Shown: positions 53,876 to 64,000 of the stretch, piece after piece
Numbering within the stretch: position 1 is the first letter of the stretch
Layout: each line of letters begins with the position of its first letter
Assembly (NCBI GenBank): GCA_900169235.1
Contig: FWCC01000399.1
Location: 124,001 to 188,000, forward strand
Length of the DNA: 64,000 nt
Reading direction: 5' to 3'
Source: Zarea fungicola
Lineage: Eukaryota > Ascomycota > Sordariomycetes > Hypocreales > Cordycipitaceae
The notes under the pieces: model-generated
What the model was told of the DNA's origin: nothing
Databases searched by the model: none
The model's input: the letters and a program-made list of their open reading frames with translations, nothing else
Position numbers and translations under genes: made by a program

Positions 53876-56253
53876 CGCTATCGCCTTTTCACATTCGGCG
53901 GCACGTCGAATGTTCCCTCGGTGGCTGCCACTGGACAGGTAAGGCTAAGCTTTCGGAGTTTGCAGGTCGCAAGTCGCTAATCGCAAGTCGCGGTTGATAA
54001 CCTTGTCGCTGTTCGCTTAGAAGCTACTATCCAGAGCTTGTAACAAAACGATGTTTCACTCAGCAGGCTTCCATGTGGCTGCGGCTCATTCTTGAATGGA
54101 CAAGGGTGTTCCTCAAGCAGAAATTGAGCTGTAGGGGAAGAGATTGGGACTCCTTGCTGATAGCATTCACAGTTTGGGGTTCTAAATACTTACCAGCTGC
54201 GTTACAGCCAGCTTGCGGCTCCGTATTCGCTATTTCGACCTGGAATCAGCCTCACTAGCCCAGCCTCAGCCTATTCTGCCTTCCAGTGTGGTGGGACAAT
54301 AGCTGAAATGCAGGAAAATGTATCTTTACACCTTCATTATGGCTTGCGCCATGTTCAGCGGGGCCCGAAAATCGGTCTTGTCATGGGTTCTTGATCACAT
54401 TTGTGTGGTGCTACGTCCCAGTGGTGATGCGGGCTGTGTGATGCGGTTGGACTCTTTCTGGGAATGTCGTGCAGATAACCAAGACTGTGGTTTGGCTGTC
54501 GATGGATCCTCGATCCCACAATCCTGGCTACCTAATGAAACTGCTCACAAAAAATTCGAGTTAATAAGAAGGCAAGTGCCATCATGGTCGTCGCTTTCCG
54601 GCCAGCACATGTGCATCATGGTCTCGCCCTATCGGTGCTGTCAATGGTAGGTATGGCCCTGAACGCATCAACTGTCCGCATATATGCGAGAGTACAAGTT
54701 GGACATAGACACCAGTCAAATGCTGTATAGGTAGCCTGTCTACTTGGTCTACTCGACAATCTGCTGAGGAATTATTTACATATATGAGTATTATAACTTA
54801 AAGTGTGGGGATGAAATGTATGTGGAGGTTTAACATACATTTTACCTTGATAAATCGGCCTAATAAACCGGCCCTAAGAATTATTGAATTAAGCAAATGG
54901 CACACTTCCTCTATAATGAATTTTCGTGTAAGTTGGCGGAGGGGGATTTATAACAGTGCCAAGGATGATGGAGGGAGACCCGCACCCGCTGATCTTCAAG
55001 AATACGTCCAACAAACCGCTCTATATCGTTCTCTCCAATCTTCTTCCTTGACATGAAGTAAATCAGGTGTTTCCAAAAGACGGTACTTGCCTGCCAGTCG
55101 GGAATGTTGCAAAACATTAAATTTCTGTCACGGTGAGAATTCTAGGAGGAAGGAAGGGTGTGGACCTTTACAAAGTGTTTGTCGCAAGTGAGCCTGTGCG
55201 CCTCAGAATGCATCAAACACCATGGCTAGGTGACGAGACCACTGATAAAAAACAGGAGGTGGGCATGGAAGTATTATTGCTGAAGACGACGGAGATGGGT
55301 ATCTTGGCGATGATAACTGGCAGTCAAAATTTGTTTCGATTACGATCGCGGGAGGAAGCAGCAGGACGCCGAGGGGCACATGCACTCATACCCTAGTCGG
55401 CCTGCTGCGTGTACATTTGTCAATACTTCGCCCGCTGCTCTGTCCAGCTGTTCTGACATCTCTTCACCTCCCAGCTCGTAAGCTCCTTCAGATCTCGGTT
55501 CACACACTACTTCAGCATCATTTCCACGCTCCAGCCGGGCTCGACTTTGAGACGCGCCATCTGTTCCGCACCGCTTCGACTGGTAAATTAAGATAAAGGC
55601 GAGTCAGTGGTGGCGAGGGGCAGGAAGAGCTCGTGTTTCTCCGGAAGGTTCGACCATAATGCATGTTGCAGGGTTGCAAACCCCGGATAGTGGAAATTTA
55701 CTGCCCAGGTTCAGTCGTACAAAAGTTTTCCGGGCAGAAGTATCATCACGTAGAGTAACAGCCACTGATACACAAACAATTTATTAATCGCGACAACCTT
55801 ACCCAGCGGCTATATGCACATCGGCGTAGCCAAGGCCGGCACATGCCAATGGTTGCCCAGTTCCGCCGCTGGAAACCCCGCAGGGAATTAGTTACGAATA
55901 GCACGCCGTTCATAGGCCAGCATCTTTTAAAAACCCCAGTCTAAAAAAATAAGGCCAGTGATTAATGCTTTGTACTAAGCAATCAGCTTTTAGCGTGGTT
56001 TGTTGGTGGTGGTGGTGGTCAAACTCTGTGGGGATGGTCGCAGGCCGAGCCGAGGTTATAATTAATAACGTGGTCAGTTTTCCGTCACCGGACTTTATCT
56101 TTTGCCATTCGATTCATCACCAGCTTATTCTTCCTTTTCCTCCTCCACACTCATCTATAATCTCGCCACATTGCGCTCAATTGCAACCCCACGATTTCAT
56201 CCACATCTACCACCACATCTACCACAACACCACCACAAGCACACACCGCCAAC
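53876..56253. other. Intergenic, no supported gene
   Basis: About 2.4 kb. A 110-codon ORF at 54318-54650 has no recognisable motif. The right end is a CACCAC-rich leader typical of highly expressed fungal genes, just before cytochrome b5. Confidence 0.5.
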
Positions 56254-56685
56254 ATGTCCAAGACTTTTGCCGCCTCCGAAGTCAGTAAGCACAAGGACAA
56301 GGACAATGGCCTCTGGCTGATTATCGAGGGCAACGTCTATGACGTGACCAGTGAGTAGCCCTTTTTTTTGTGCCCGCGCGACCATTTGCGACCGCTGTTC
56401 GTGGCCCTGTCGCGGTGACGCATGTGACAATCGGCCCGCGACAGTCCACGCGGCGAAAACAAGCAAATCCAGGCAGCGCTTGCTTCAGTCCCAGTCGACG
56501 GCAGAACTCTAACATTCCATCTCCTAGGCTTCGTCGACGAGCACCCCGGCGGCGCCCGCGTCATCCAGCGCATGGGCGGCAAGGACGCCACCAAGGCCTT
56601 TTGGAAGTACCACGGCGAGAGCGTCCTGGCCAAGTACGGCGACCGCTTCAAGATTGGCACCGTCGCCGAGTCGGCCAAGCTATAA
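56254..56685 (+). CDS. Cytochrome b5-like heme protein, soluble form
   Basis: Two exons, 56254-56350 and 56528-56685, give 84 residues; the intron (177 nt) starts GTGAGT and ends CTCCTAG, phase 1. The heme-binding motif EHPGG carries the first axial His (His38), and the second is His61 in KYHGES. WLIIEGNVYDVT is the conserved lead strand. The protein stops shortly after the heme fold (ESAKL) with no C-terminal membrane anchor, so it differs from the microsomal type and is probably a soluble electron carrier. The leader is CA-rich (CACCACAAGCACACACCGCC). The partner enzyme cannot be read from the sequence; a nearby gene need not be functionally linked. Confidence 0.9.
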
Positions 56686-58132
56686 ATGCTCCCAAGCCAT
56701 ATTGGCCAATTTTAATAACGCACGCACGCACGCATACCATATACGACGATTTAAACCGAGGAGGCGGGGGACATTTCCCTCGACAGCCTCGACAGCCTCG
56801 ACTTGCGCGCACAATCACGCAAATCGAGCCTGACGAATGAACCAGTGGATGGAATATCTACCACTTTTGTACAATTTTTATAGAGAATTAGGAGAACGGG
56901 GGTGGGTACCTCGGGGGGCGCCTGTCATATGAGAGACCATGGGCCTTACTTTCTTGTTGGGCGACGGAATTAGACCAAACATTGTCTTTAGACTGTTGGA
57001 ATATCATGGAGGATACACGGAATACACAAGATTTCTCACATCTATTTGCACTCTACATTATACAATTGACACCGCGGTTGGGGTGCGAACTCAAGACGGC
57101 TGGGCAGGGCTGCATTCTGTGAGGTTCGGTAGATCGCGACAGGACATGACATTGCTCCAGTTTGGCGTCCCAGACTAAAGGATAAAGGCGCCTGTCCTCC
57201 ACAGGCATACTCTTTCAGAAGCGGCAGCAATGTTGCATCTTACAGCCTTCCCTGTGGGTTCCCTGGTTTTTGGGTGGAACATGGCTGCGGCAAGGGGAGC
57301 ATTCTTTTGTCGTTGCCGGCACGCAAATCTCGGAGTTTGCGCTAATGAACTCAAGATAGAACCGAACCAGTTTTACATGGGAAGCTCTCGGTCAAATTGT
57401 CTGCTTCCAGCGCCGCGAGCTCTGGTGTCAGTTTCGCTCATTAGCCGAGACTCATTATTTATCCAAGCAAAATCTCTTTGGCATTGTGTCGGGCCAACAC
57501 GTATAAATAGTTTGACAGCCCACCTGTTGCTAGCTCATCATCCATTTCTTCACTTTTAATAAATTTTTAATTTGTTCAATTCTAAATATCTGTCTTTTAA
57601 TTAATCGGTCCCCGCTGTGGGCGTTGACTTAACATGCTTCCTTTAGTGCTAACCATGCTCGGCCTATTCTTACGACACGACAGGCCCAGCTGTTGGTCCA
57701 TTCGTACCACTTGCATTTTTTCGTGGCCACTCGGAAATAGCAAAACACATAAATCCATTGTTCTTAATTAAAGACATGGCGATAAATGCTTTCGGATCGG
57801 CGATAAATGTGCGGAGTAAGCTTACTCTTGGCAAAGGCGCGAGTCAAACATTTCGGTGTGGATGCAAGTTTGCGCCTGTCGGGGGCGGTTGGCTCGAACA
57901 ATGCCTCTGCACCTGGAAATGGCGGCTTTCTAACCGATCATGGTAAAACGGACTACTAGTTTGTGGAGAAAACTTGAGTTTGTGGAGAAAATTCGTCCTC
58001 GTATCGATATACCTATATAAGTGAGGTAGGTGACTAGTCTAATATATATACCAGCTCTCGACGCATGCCTATTATATCAAACGCGGCAGACATGTTTCTA
58101 CCATCTTATCTAGTCCCAAGCCGTACCGCATA
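56686..58132. other. Intergenic, no gene seen
   Basis: About 1.4 kb. Short ORFs only. A tandem duplicate of GTTTGTGGAGAAAA occurs at about 57959-57992. Confidence 0.5.
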
Positions 58133-59190
58133 ATGAGTCCCTCCAACACATCAATTTCGGAAGCCATCAAGGCAGTGAAGCTAGACTCCCATACATACAG
58201 AGTTGATCTCAGTGAGGCGTTTTGCTACGGCGCAGGTGAGCCACCGTGATATGATGCAACTTATACATGCAAAATACGATTCGTTGTTAACACCAACACA
58301 CAGTTCCTAATGGCGGCTTCACCGCGTCGTGCATGCTCGCTGCGGGCGCCATGCATCTGTCCGACCGCCACCAGCCAGACACACTGACGGCGCAGATTCA
58401 ATACGTGGACAGGGCCATGGTCGGACCGGGCATCGTCACCGTCGATGAGATCAAGCTGGGCCGGCAAATGTCCATCCTGCAATTATCACTCTGGCAGAAG
58501 CACTTGACCAACCACGCGCCATGGAAATCAAAAGACTCGCGCCGCATCGTCCTCTGCAGCGCAACCTACACCAATCTACGCATCGACCGGGGCGTGACGA
58601 TGGCGACAGGCTACGAGGCCACCCCGGCAGCTTCACTCCCTCCCTTTCCGGACTTGGTGGTGATTAAAAAGAACGGCGCAGATGGCATCTGGAGGCTCGA
58701 CGTGGCGCCGCAGATTGCGGCCCTCAGCGCACTGCACCGATGGAATTTCTACCTGCCGCGCGAAGCCAGGCCGCTCAGCCCTGGCGTCATGGACATGTGG
58801 ATGACCACGTCCAGCGGCGAGACCATTTCGCAGAGCGCACTGCCGTATGTGGCGGACGCCATCCCGTACCAGATGCACATGTACCTGGTCGCGCCGAGCA
58901 TGTACGACGTCATCCAGCAGCCGGCAGACGAGCACGACGACACGCGCAGCGCCAAGTGGTACCCGACCATCATGATGAACATGGAGGTCAAGGCGCGGCT
59001 GCCGCCAGAGGGGGCGCAGTGGCTGAATGTGCGGGTGACGTGCAAGCGCATCAAGGGCGGGCGGGCGGATATGGAATGGGTAGTGCGGGACGTGCACGGG
59101 GAGATTATCATGCTGGCGCATCATGTCTTTATGATTGTAGGCATCGAACAAAACCTCAAGGACCGAGCGGAAGCCAAGGCAGCGTTGTAG
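58133..59190 (+). CDS. Acyl-CoA thioesterase-like hotdog-fold protein
   Basis: Two exons, 58133-58235 and 58304-59190, give 329 residues; the intron (68 nt) starts GTGAGC and ends ACACACAG, phase 1. The layout is the double-hotdog 4HBT_3/TesB-like type common in fungi: an N-terminal hotdog with YGAVPNGGFTASCML, HLSDRHQPDTLTAQIQYVD and LSLWQK, then a C-terminal hotdog with VMDMWMTTSSGE and ALPYVADAIPYQMHMYL, ending GEIIMLAHHVFMIV. Members hydrolyse acyl-CoA thioesters, but many fungal paralogues are uncharacterised; no clear peroxisomal tripeptide is at the C-terminus (ends KAAL). Cytosolic location is likely. A long frame on the other strand is a shadow. Confidence 0.85.
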
Positions 59191-59801
59191 ACTTTTTCAA
59201 TTACTGTAACCATTTGGACTTTGAACTGTCTATTGCGTTGTGTGACGCCTATAATAGACTGTGGAATCTTGGGTTGGCTTATATTTGACTTGAAAGCGAT
59301 GCATTACATGATTAATTACGCGTCTGTACTGTAAAAGAGCTCTGACAACAATCTTGGGGCTTCAAATCCTATTCTAAACTCAAGAAGTAATGTACTACTC
59401 AGCCGAATCAATTCTTGTATATTGAGAAACATGGCGTTCTATCCTACCACTACATGACCCTGCAAAGGTTGGCCAAGAAAAATTAAGGGCACAATTCCCT
59501 TGTTTAGAGAAACGTCGAAAAGAAAATACACCGGTAATTACCGCCATGTTGCATTTCCGCTTCGGCCAAGAGCTTTGCATGTGTCAGGACCAGTGTGCTA
59601 GGTACCACTGAGCCACAGAGACCCAAAGATCAAGTAATGTCCAGCCACTAGGCGGGACATCCCTAGCATCCAATAAATACCTTCTATATGTCGTGACAGC
59701 ATGAGACCAGCACCTGAGTTTCCTCGCCGTATATACACCAATGTCTTGATATGCGCTCTGAAACGGACAGCAGCAGGCTCAGGTAAACCGGAGATGTGCC
59801 C
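59191..59801. other. Convergent intergenic region
   Basis: 3' flanks of the thioesterase and secreted-protein genes, containing the third SINE-like repeat (59581-59700). Confidence 0.55.
59581..59700 (-). repeat. SINE-like dispersed repeat, copy 3
   Basis: On the minus strand: GACATATAGAAGGTATTTATTGG, then ATGCTAGGGATGTCC, GCTGGACATTACTTGATC, GGGTCTCTGTGGCTCAGTGG and ACCTAGCACACTGG. TGGCTCAGTGG fits a tRNA A box well. GGGATGTCC and GGACAT can pair. No clear B box was found, so the tRNA origin is tentative. Confidence 0.65.
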
Positions 59802-60344
59802 TTAAAACTCGTCATGATACTTTTTAAGAGCACCGCGGACGGTAGGTAGTATTGCAAGCTGCAGCAGACCATGGCCGCCGGCATCGTTGAGAATAAACAT
59901 GAAGGAGTTTTCCGTAAAGAGAGGGAATTCCGCAGACGCCACGAGAGCGTCAAAGATGACGCTCCTCAGGAAAGTGTATGGGATTTGGTAGAAATCGACG
60001 TTATCCTGGAGCAACTCGACACCATACTGCCACCCACCAGCAACATTTCCAATGACCTCGCCAAGATCTCCATTGCCGGGGAGGTCTAGGATTGCCTCGG
60101 TCACGGTTTGAGAAAGAAGCGACATGCCGTACTGGTCAATGGGCAGCCTATTGTTTGCTACTGCTGTCCCGGTAAACTGCTGCTCAACGTACTGGCCACA
60201 AGTGGCAACCCAGCCGGCAATGTTGTAGGCCTTGTGTACAGTCATTCCGTCTCGTTTTGTAAGCCGAGCAGCCTCTTCGGTTGGGGCAGCAACTGCCACA
60301 AGGCATTGTACAGCTGCAATGATCAAGGTGCGGCTAAAGAGCAT
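59802..60344 (-). CDS. Hypothetical secreted protein with Kex2-like site
   Basis: A 180-residue frame from the ATG at 60344. Residues 1-19 are a signal peptide (LFSRTLIIAAVQCLVAVAA, ending before PTEEAA). A Lys-Arg pair near residue 30 (ARLTKRDG) suits Kex2 processing of a short propeptide. The mature part is mostly hydrophobic-polar with one Cys (ATCGQYVEQQF) and no known catalytic motif. An upstream in-frame ATG at 60413 adds 23 residues but would bury the signal peptide, so I prefer the inner start. The function is unknown. It may be a small secreted, possibly surface or effector-type, protein; no paralogue is seen in the window. Confidence 0.65.
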   Translation of the reverse strand: MLFSRTLIIAAVQCLVAVAAPTEEAARLTKRDGMTVHKAYNIAGWVATCGQYVEQQFTGTAVANNRLPIDQYGMSLLSQTVTEAILDLPGNGDLGEVIGNVAGGWQYGVELLQDNVDFYQIPYTFLRSVIFDALVASAEFPLFTENSFMFILNDAGGHGLLQLAILPTVRGALKKYHDEF

Positions 60345-62288
60345 TGTAGAGAGATGGAGGGCTGTGATTAGAGCTTGAAACGGATGGAAACTAGAGGGTG
60401 AGAGTGAAGACATGTATACATGATATTAGGACGTATATTTATGCTTTTTACTTTACTGCTACTGAAGTCTGTTGTAGCCATGTTCTTTGACTGTAAGCTC
60501 CCTGCCGAGTTCCGTGTATTGATAGTGGCGTTTGGAAAAGTCTGGATACTTACTATGACCCTAGGTCCCGTATTCAGAATCTTTGCACATCTAGCCCTAC
60601 CTACATTTTGTGTCCAGATTCAGCGGGCCATCCAGCAATTGTAGCCTCGAATGCCGCGCACTCTACGGCTAGAGCTAGATTTCTGCTTCAAAAGCACGCT
60701 AAATTCTTTAGTTGGATGTAAAGGGCTGCTTATAGAGGTGCACCGAGTCAAGTGAAGAAGTTTGCCGATTTGTGATGCTTAAACCAATGAAGAATGACTT
60801 GTTTTTTCGGTACAGCGGCACATTTGATGACGGTGGCTGGCGACTGGCCTTTTTTCATTTACATTAGAGGCTGGAGAACGGAGTATGATGCAGTATGACG
60901 ACATGTTATATAGAATTGGAAGTAGTAAGCATGTGGTTCCGGGGAGAGCGGCCTCGACGGATTAATCATCGTGGATACCCTATAACAGTGCCTCGGCTGA
61001 AGGTCATATTCTTGTCATGCTTGTTCCACCTCTTCTCATCTGTGTGGTGGTCATTTTGAAGATTCTAAAGTTTCTGTCACTTTTTCTACGCCCGATAATG
61101 CGCGTGTAAGCCGAGGGCAACGCCATCGTATCGCAACTTGGATACATACGGCCTGTCGCCCCGACGAGCGGTGCTGGATGGCAAGGGATGGCGGACTATG
61201 TATAGCCCTGGCATCATGTGCGATGGACATTGAAATACCCCATCTATTCTGAGTATGGGATGGTGCTGCGGAGATTACAGTCATGTCAATGTTGGTCCAC
61301 AGATTTCGGCATTCTTGTGCCGCGCGCACACCGGAACACAATGGCGAGGGACAAGACGACTGGATGAATCGCATCGACAGCATTTACTCGGCAGACAGCG
61401 ACGGAAACAGGCCGTCTCAGCGGAATAGATTAATTTCTCCTGGCACTTCTTTTACAAAGTGGTGCACGTCCTATATAAAGAAGAGTCTATCATAAAAAAA
61501 AGATATACGCGCGGCGGCATACTTGGTGTGAGAACCCATCGCCGCCATGCTAAAATGCCTCTTCGCCCAGCCCCCGCAAGACTCCAATCTACATTTGCAA
61601 CACTATCGCCGCAATCTCCACAAGCTACTTATCTCTTCCCACAATGGAGCCTCGAAAATTGCGCCCCTTCCAGAGCACTACCCGTCTTGCCTTGCTCCTC
61701 GTAGGGGGAAAGCCACGTACATGCCCAGCTTTACACGAAGAGCTGTGCAGTTGGCTCCCCGTTATGGATTCCACCGTTACGTGTGCACGCCACATTGCAA
61801 GCTTCTGGCTGCGTCGTCGTCGTCGTCGACGCCGCTTAGCATTGGTGATGGCAATGACAAGGAGAATGTTTCATCCCGGTTGCCCGTTTCAAGCTCAAGC
61901 ACGGCGGGCGCCGAGTGAGGAAAGCCAACGCCGAGACAAGGGCAAAATGGTATCGTGCGTCCTGTCGTTGGATAGGCCAGCGCGTGAGAAGCAGCTGCAT
62001 ATTTGGGGGTGTCGAATGGCAGGTAGATGGAGCCTGTTTATCCGTGAAATTGGGTGCTTCAAATGGTCCGCCGAGGGTCGACAAGTTTGAGGATCTGAGC
62101 AAGTTGCAAAGCAAATTATGTTTGCAAGTAGCAAGACCCAGCTTTCAATGTTGTAAAATCGTAAGAAACGTAGAGATTCCAATATAGACGCTGTTTCTTC
62201 CGCGACAAAAAAATTCGTAAAAAAGTCCAAAAACACCATGCTCCATGCAACAGAATGAAAGGAAAAAAGACAGCCGAAGCACCAGTGG
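60345..62288. other. Mostly intergenic, one weak gene candidate
   Basis: About 1.9 kb with no well-supported gene. A TATATAAAG element near 61470-61480 stands some 70 bp before overlapping short ORFs starting at 61547 and 61555, listed separately with low confidence. Confidence 0.45.
61547..61918 (+). CDS. Weak candidate small protein
   Basis: A 123-codon frame behind TATATAAAG (about 70 bp upstream) and a CCGCC-ATG start context. No domain is recognised. The product is rich in Ser, Pro and Arg (ends SSSSTAGAE). A second ATG eight bases on opens another frame whose start (MPLRPAPARLQSTFATL) resembles a mitochondrial presequence. The two frames cannot both be right, and no intron joined either one to further coding sequence, so this may be noise. 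Confidence 0.25.
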   Translation: MLKCLFAQPPQDSNLHLQHYRRNLHKLLISSHNGASKIAPLPEHYPSCLAPRRGKATYMPSFTRRAVQLAPRYGFHRYVCTPHCKLLAASSSSSTPLSIGDGNDKENVSSRLPVSSSSTAGAE

Positions 62289-62543
62289 CTAACCAAACTT
62301 CTTGGAACCACCCTTGACAGTCAGCTTCTTTCCCTTTTTCCCCTTGCCAATGAGCTCCAAGTGCCCCGCGCGCTCGCCCAGCATGGCCTCGGTCTTGCCA
62401 ATCAGGCCGGCGGTGAACTTCTTGTCGAGCTTGTCCTTGGCGGCCTTGCTGCCGGCCTTGGTGACCTTGGAGGCCTGGCGCTTCGAGTGCACCGGCTTGG
62501 CGGCCTTTGGCTTGCCCGACATTTTGATCGTTCCTTGCGCCAT
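62289..62543 (-). CDS. UPF0390 family small basic protein
   Basis: An 84-residue frame from the ATG at 62543. It is very Lys-rich and has the order of conserved pieces of the UPF0390 (DUF2462) family: AQGTIK, KPKAAKPVHSKRQASKVTKAG, LDKKFTAGLIGKTEAMLGERAGHLEL and the KGKKGKK tail, given as pattern only. The length is typical. Family members are small, nucleolar or ribosome-associated, of uncertain function. A longer frame upstream lacks family likeness and is 5' leader. The start ATG fits the conserved MAQG. Confidence 0.88.
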   Translation of the reverse strand: MAQGTIKMSGKPKAAKPVHSKRQASKVTKAGSKAAKDKLDKKFTAGLIGKTEAMLGERAGHLELIGKGKKGKKLTVKGGSKKFG

Positions 62544-63604
62544 TTGTGAAAGAATATGTGTATTCTGCTTCAAAAATGCGAGGGTTGGAGTGGCTGTGTT
62601 TTGACCAAATTTCCAGGAATCTCTGAGTGGTGAAGAAAAAAAAGTGACGGAAAAGTTTTTGTGGGGCCGCTGCTTATCGATACAGAGCGGCAATGTCAAC
62701 CGATGCTCCCAGTATTCCCCAGGCTGGGCGGAGGGTTGACTGTCAAGGGCAGGTTGATAAATACTTGATGAATAATTTAGAAAAATAAAGAACCCGAATT
62801 CGTCATTATTATCGAAGGGCTCCATGTTGAAACCCGCATCCTTGTCCCATGCTGTTCTGTATCCCAAGCCCAGTCCGAAATCTTTCCAAGTTCTCCCCAA
62901 CAATACTCAACAGTATGACAAGTCGAGAAAATCTCACAGAAAAATTCAAAAATTTAAAAATACCAAGAAATGCCTGTCAATTTCGCTGGAAATGCAGACA
63001 TACTGTACATGTAATCCCCACTGGATCTCTGACAAGACAATTGAAAGCCAACCAACCACACGTACTTAGCCATGGACTACAATCCAGTCCAGCAGGTATT
63101 ATTCAAACGCTATTTTCCATTAAACCATTATCCAAACTTTGCCAAAGAAATTCATCATCGTTACAGAGTAACCGTTCATCACCTCCTCATACGAGCGACG
63201 ACCCGTGCGACGACCCGACAAACTCGGCCCAGTCGGCGCTCCACAAATCTCAATGGTGCCCATACTCGGGCTGGATGCTAGACACCATCACAAAAAAGCT
63301 CATGCAAATAATGAGCAGTTCTCGTTGCGTTGAGGAAAGGCCATCATGAACAAAGAATACAATAAATATTTTCATGCCTTTCGTTTAAAACAAGCAGGGC
63401 TCTTCCGCGTTTTGAACCAGTCTGAGGGATGCGTATTCTCATACAAATCCTGTAGCCGGAAAAAAGGCAACTCTCACAGGCTGGGTCAGTACGCGGAAGA
63501 GCCCTGCTTATTCTACGCGAAAAGATGATACAATCTTGTATCATATTCATTGTTGATGATGTAATCCCTCACACTCAAACTCAGCTGTCGCAAGCCCAGT
63601 ACCC
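62544..63604. other. Intergenic with a foldback element
   Basis: AT-rich spacer. It holds the perfect inverted repeat at 63392-63509 and the 3' flank of the gene at the window edge. No coding sequence is supported. Confidence 0.5.
63392..63509. repeat. Foldback element with 19-bp perfect inverted repeats
   Basis: AAGCAGGGCTCTTCCGCGT (63392-63410) is the exact reverse complement of 63491-63509. Inside the arms the complementarity continues imperfectly (for example GAACCAG against CTGGGTC), giving a hairpin-like unit of 118 bp. It sits about 100 bp past the stop of the minus-strand gene at 63605, so it may be in its 3' UTR or be a small mobile foldback. Confidence 0.8.
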
Positions 63605-64000
63605 TTAAATGGCTCCAGCCCACGAGTGCATCGCCATGTCATCCACGCCATCGTCCGTGTGCGGATCCCCCATGTCGGAAATCCCATACATGTCCCACGA
63701 CAAGAAATTCTGCAAGTCGTCCAGGTCCAGCGCCTCGTACATGGGCGCCGCCGCCGCCTGCACCGCCCGTCGCGGCGGCGGCTGCTGCACCACGACCGGC
63801 CTCTCGTGCTGGAGACCCGAGCGGACTGGTGAGTCCTGGCTGCTGACGTTGCTGTTGTTGCCGCTCATGCCCGCCAGCTGCTGCGCGGCATTCATGTGAT
63901 CCCACGATGTCGAAATAGCTGGCGACACCGCCGTCGTGGTAGTCGATGAAGTGGGCTGGCTCCAGCTCATGCTCGACCGTGAGACCGACGACGGCGACGG
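63605..64000 (-). CDS. C-terminal part of a probable transcription regulator (cut by window edge)
   Basis: The frame is open from the window edge (64000) to the stop at 63605: 131 residues, no start seen. The visible part is Ser-, Gln- and Pro-rich, then strongly acidic near the end (ALDLDDLQNFLSWDM, GDPHTDDGVDDMAM), the composition of an activation domain in fungal Zn2Cys6-type regulators. No DNA-binding domain is inside the window, so the class is a guess. It could also be another disordered nuclear protein. The C-terminus looks natural, and nothing suggests a pseudogene. Confidence 0.6.
   Translation of the reverse strand, partial: PSPSSVSRSSMSWSQPTSSTTTTAVSPAISTSWDHMNAAQQLAGMSGNNSNVSSQDSPVRSGLQHERPVVVQQPPPRRAVQAAAAPMYEALDLDDLQNFLSWDMYGISDMGDPHTDDGVDDMAMHSWAGAI

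Overview
This window is nuclear DNA of a filamentous ascomycete, most likely a sordariomycete of hypocrealean type. The basis is: many 45-90 nt GT-AG introns with CTAAC/CTGAC-like branch points; several gene families typical of these fungi (an NLR with TPR repeats, a LaeA-like methyltransferase, DUF6601, modin, CmcJ/NvfI-type oxygenases, small secreted cysteine-rich proteins); and ordinary eukaryotic housekeeping genes (RRP5, OMA1, cytochrome b5, UPF0390). I saw no bacterial operon signals, CRISPR array, rRNA or convincing tRNA gene. Most gene models were assembled by hand from exons whose phases match across every junction, with exon lengths summing to a multiple of three.

Region 1 to about 11 kb looks accessory. 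It holds an unknown three-exon gene, three small secreted cysteine-rich proteins (two are divergently oriented paralogues), a histidine-phosphatase family enzyme, a hAT-like non-autonomous transposon with an 8-bp target duplication, and an F-box gene complete except for one in-frame TGA. Region 11.5-15.8 kb is one intact 11-exon NLR: alpha/beta-hydrolase, NB-ARC, TPR. Region 17.7-26 kb carries an amidase bracketed by two CmcJ/NvfI-like oxygenase paralogues with identical intron positions, followed by a DUF6601 membrane protein. This is the best candidate for an undescribed small metabolic cluster.

At 26.6-27.4 kb a decayed copy of the F-box gene and of the NLR downstream flank surrounds a run of N. 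It abuts three co-oriented minus-strand genes: an O-methyltransferase, a beta-carbonic anhydrase and a DJ-1-like protein without the usual cysteine. After a gene-poor 3 kb with a SINE-like repeat and a nested palindrome come a xylose-reductase-like aldo-keto reductase and a divergent pair of small genes. The rest is more core-like: the very large RRP5, a 5-kb gap, a LaeA-like methyltransferase with a 17-nt microexon, OMA1, modin, cytochrome b5, a thioesterase-fold protein, a secreted protein, UPF0390, and the 3' end of a probable regulator cut by the window edge.

How the parts may work together is inference. The NLR and F-box genes with a decayed duplicate fit a fast-evolving immunity or incompatibility locus. 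The oxygenase-amidase-oxygenase set fits a small tailoring pathway. The LaeA-like protein belongs to a family that includes regulators of secondary metabolism, but nothing here ties it directly to those genes.
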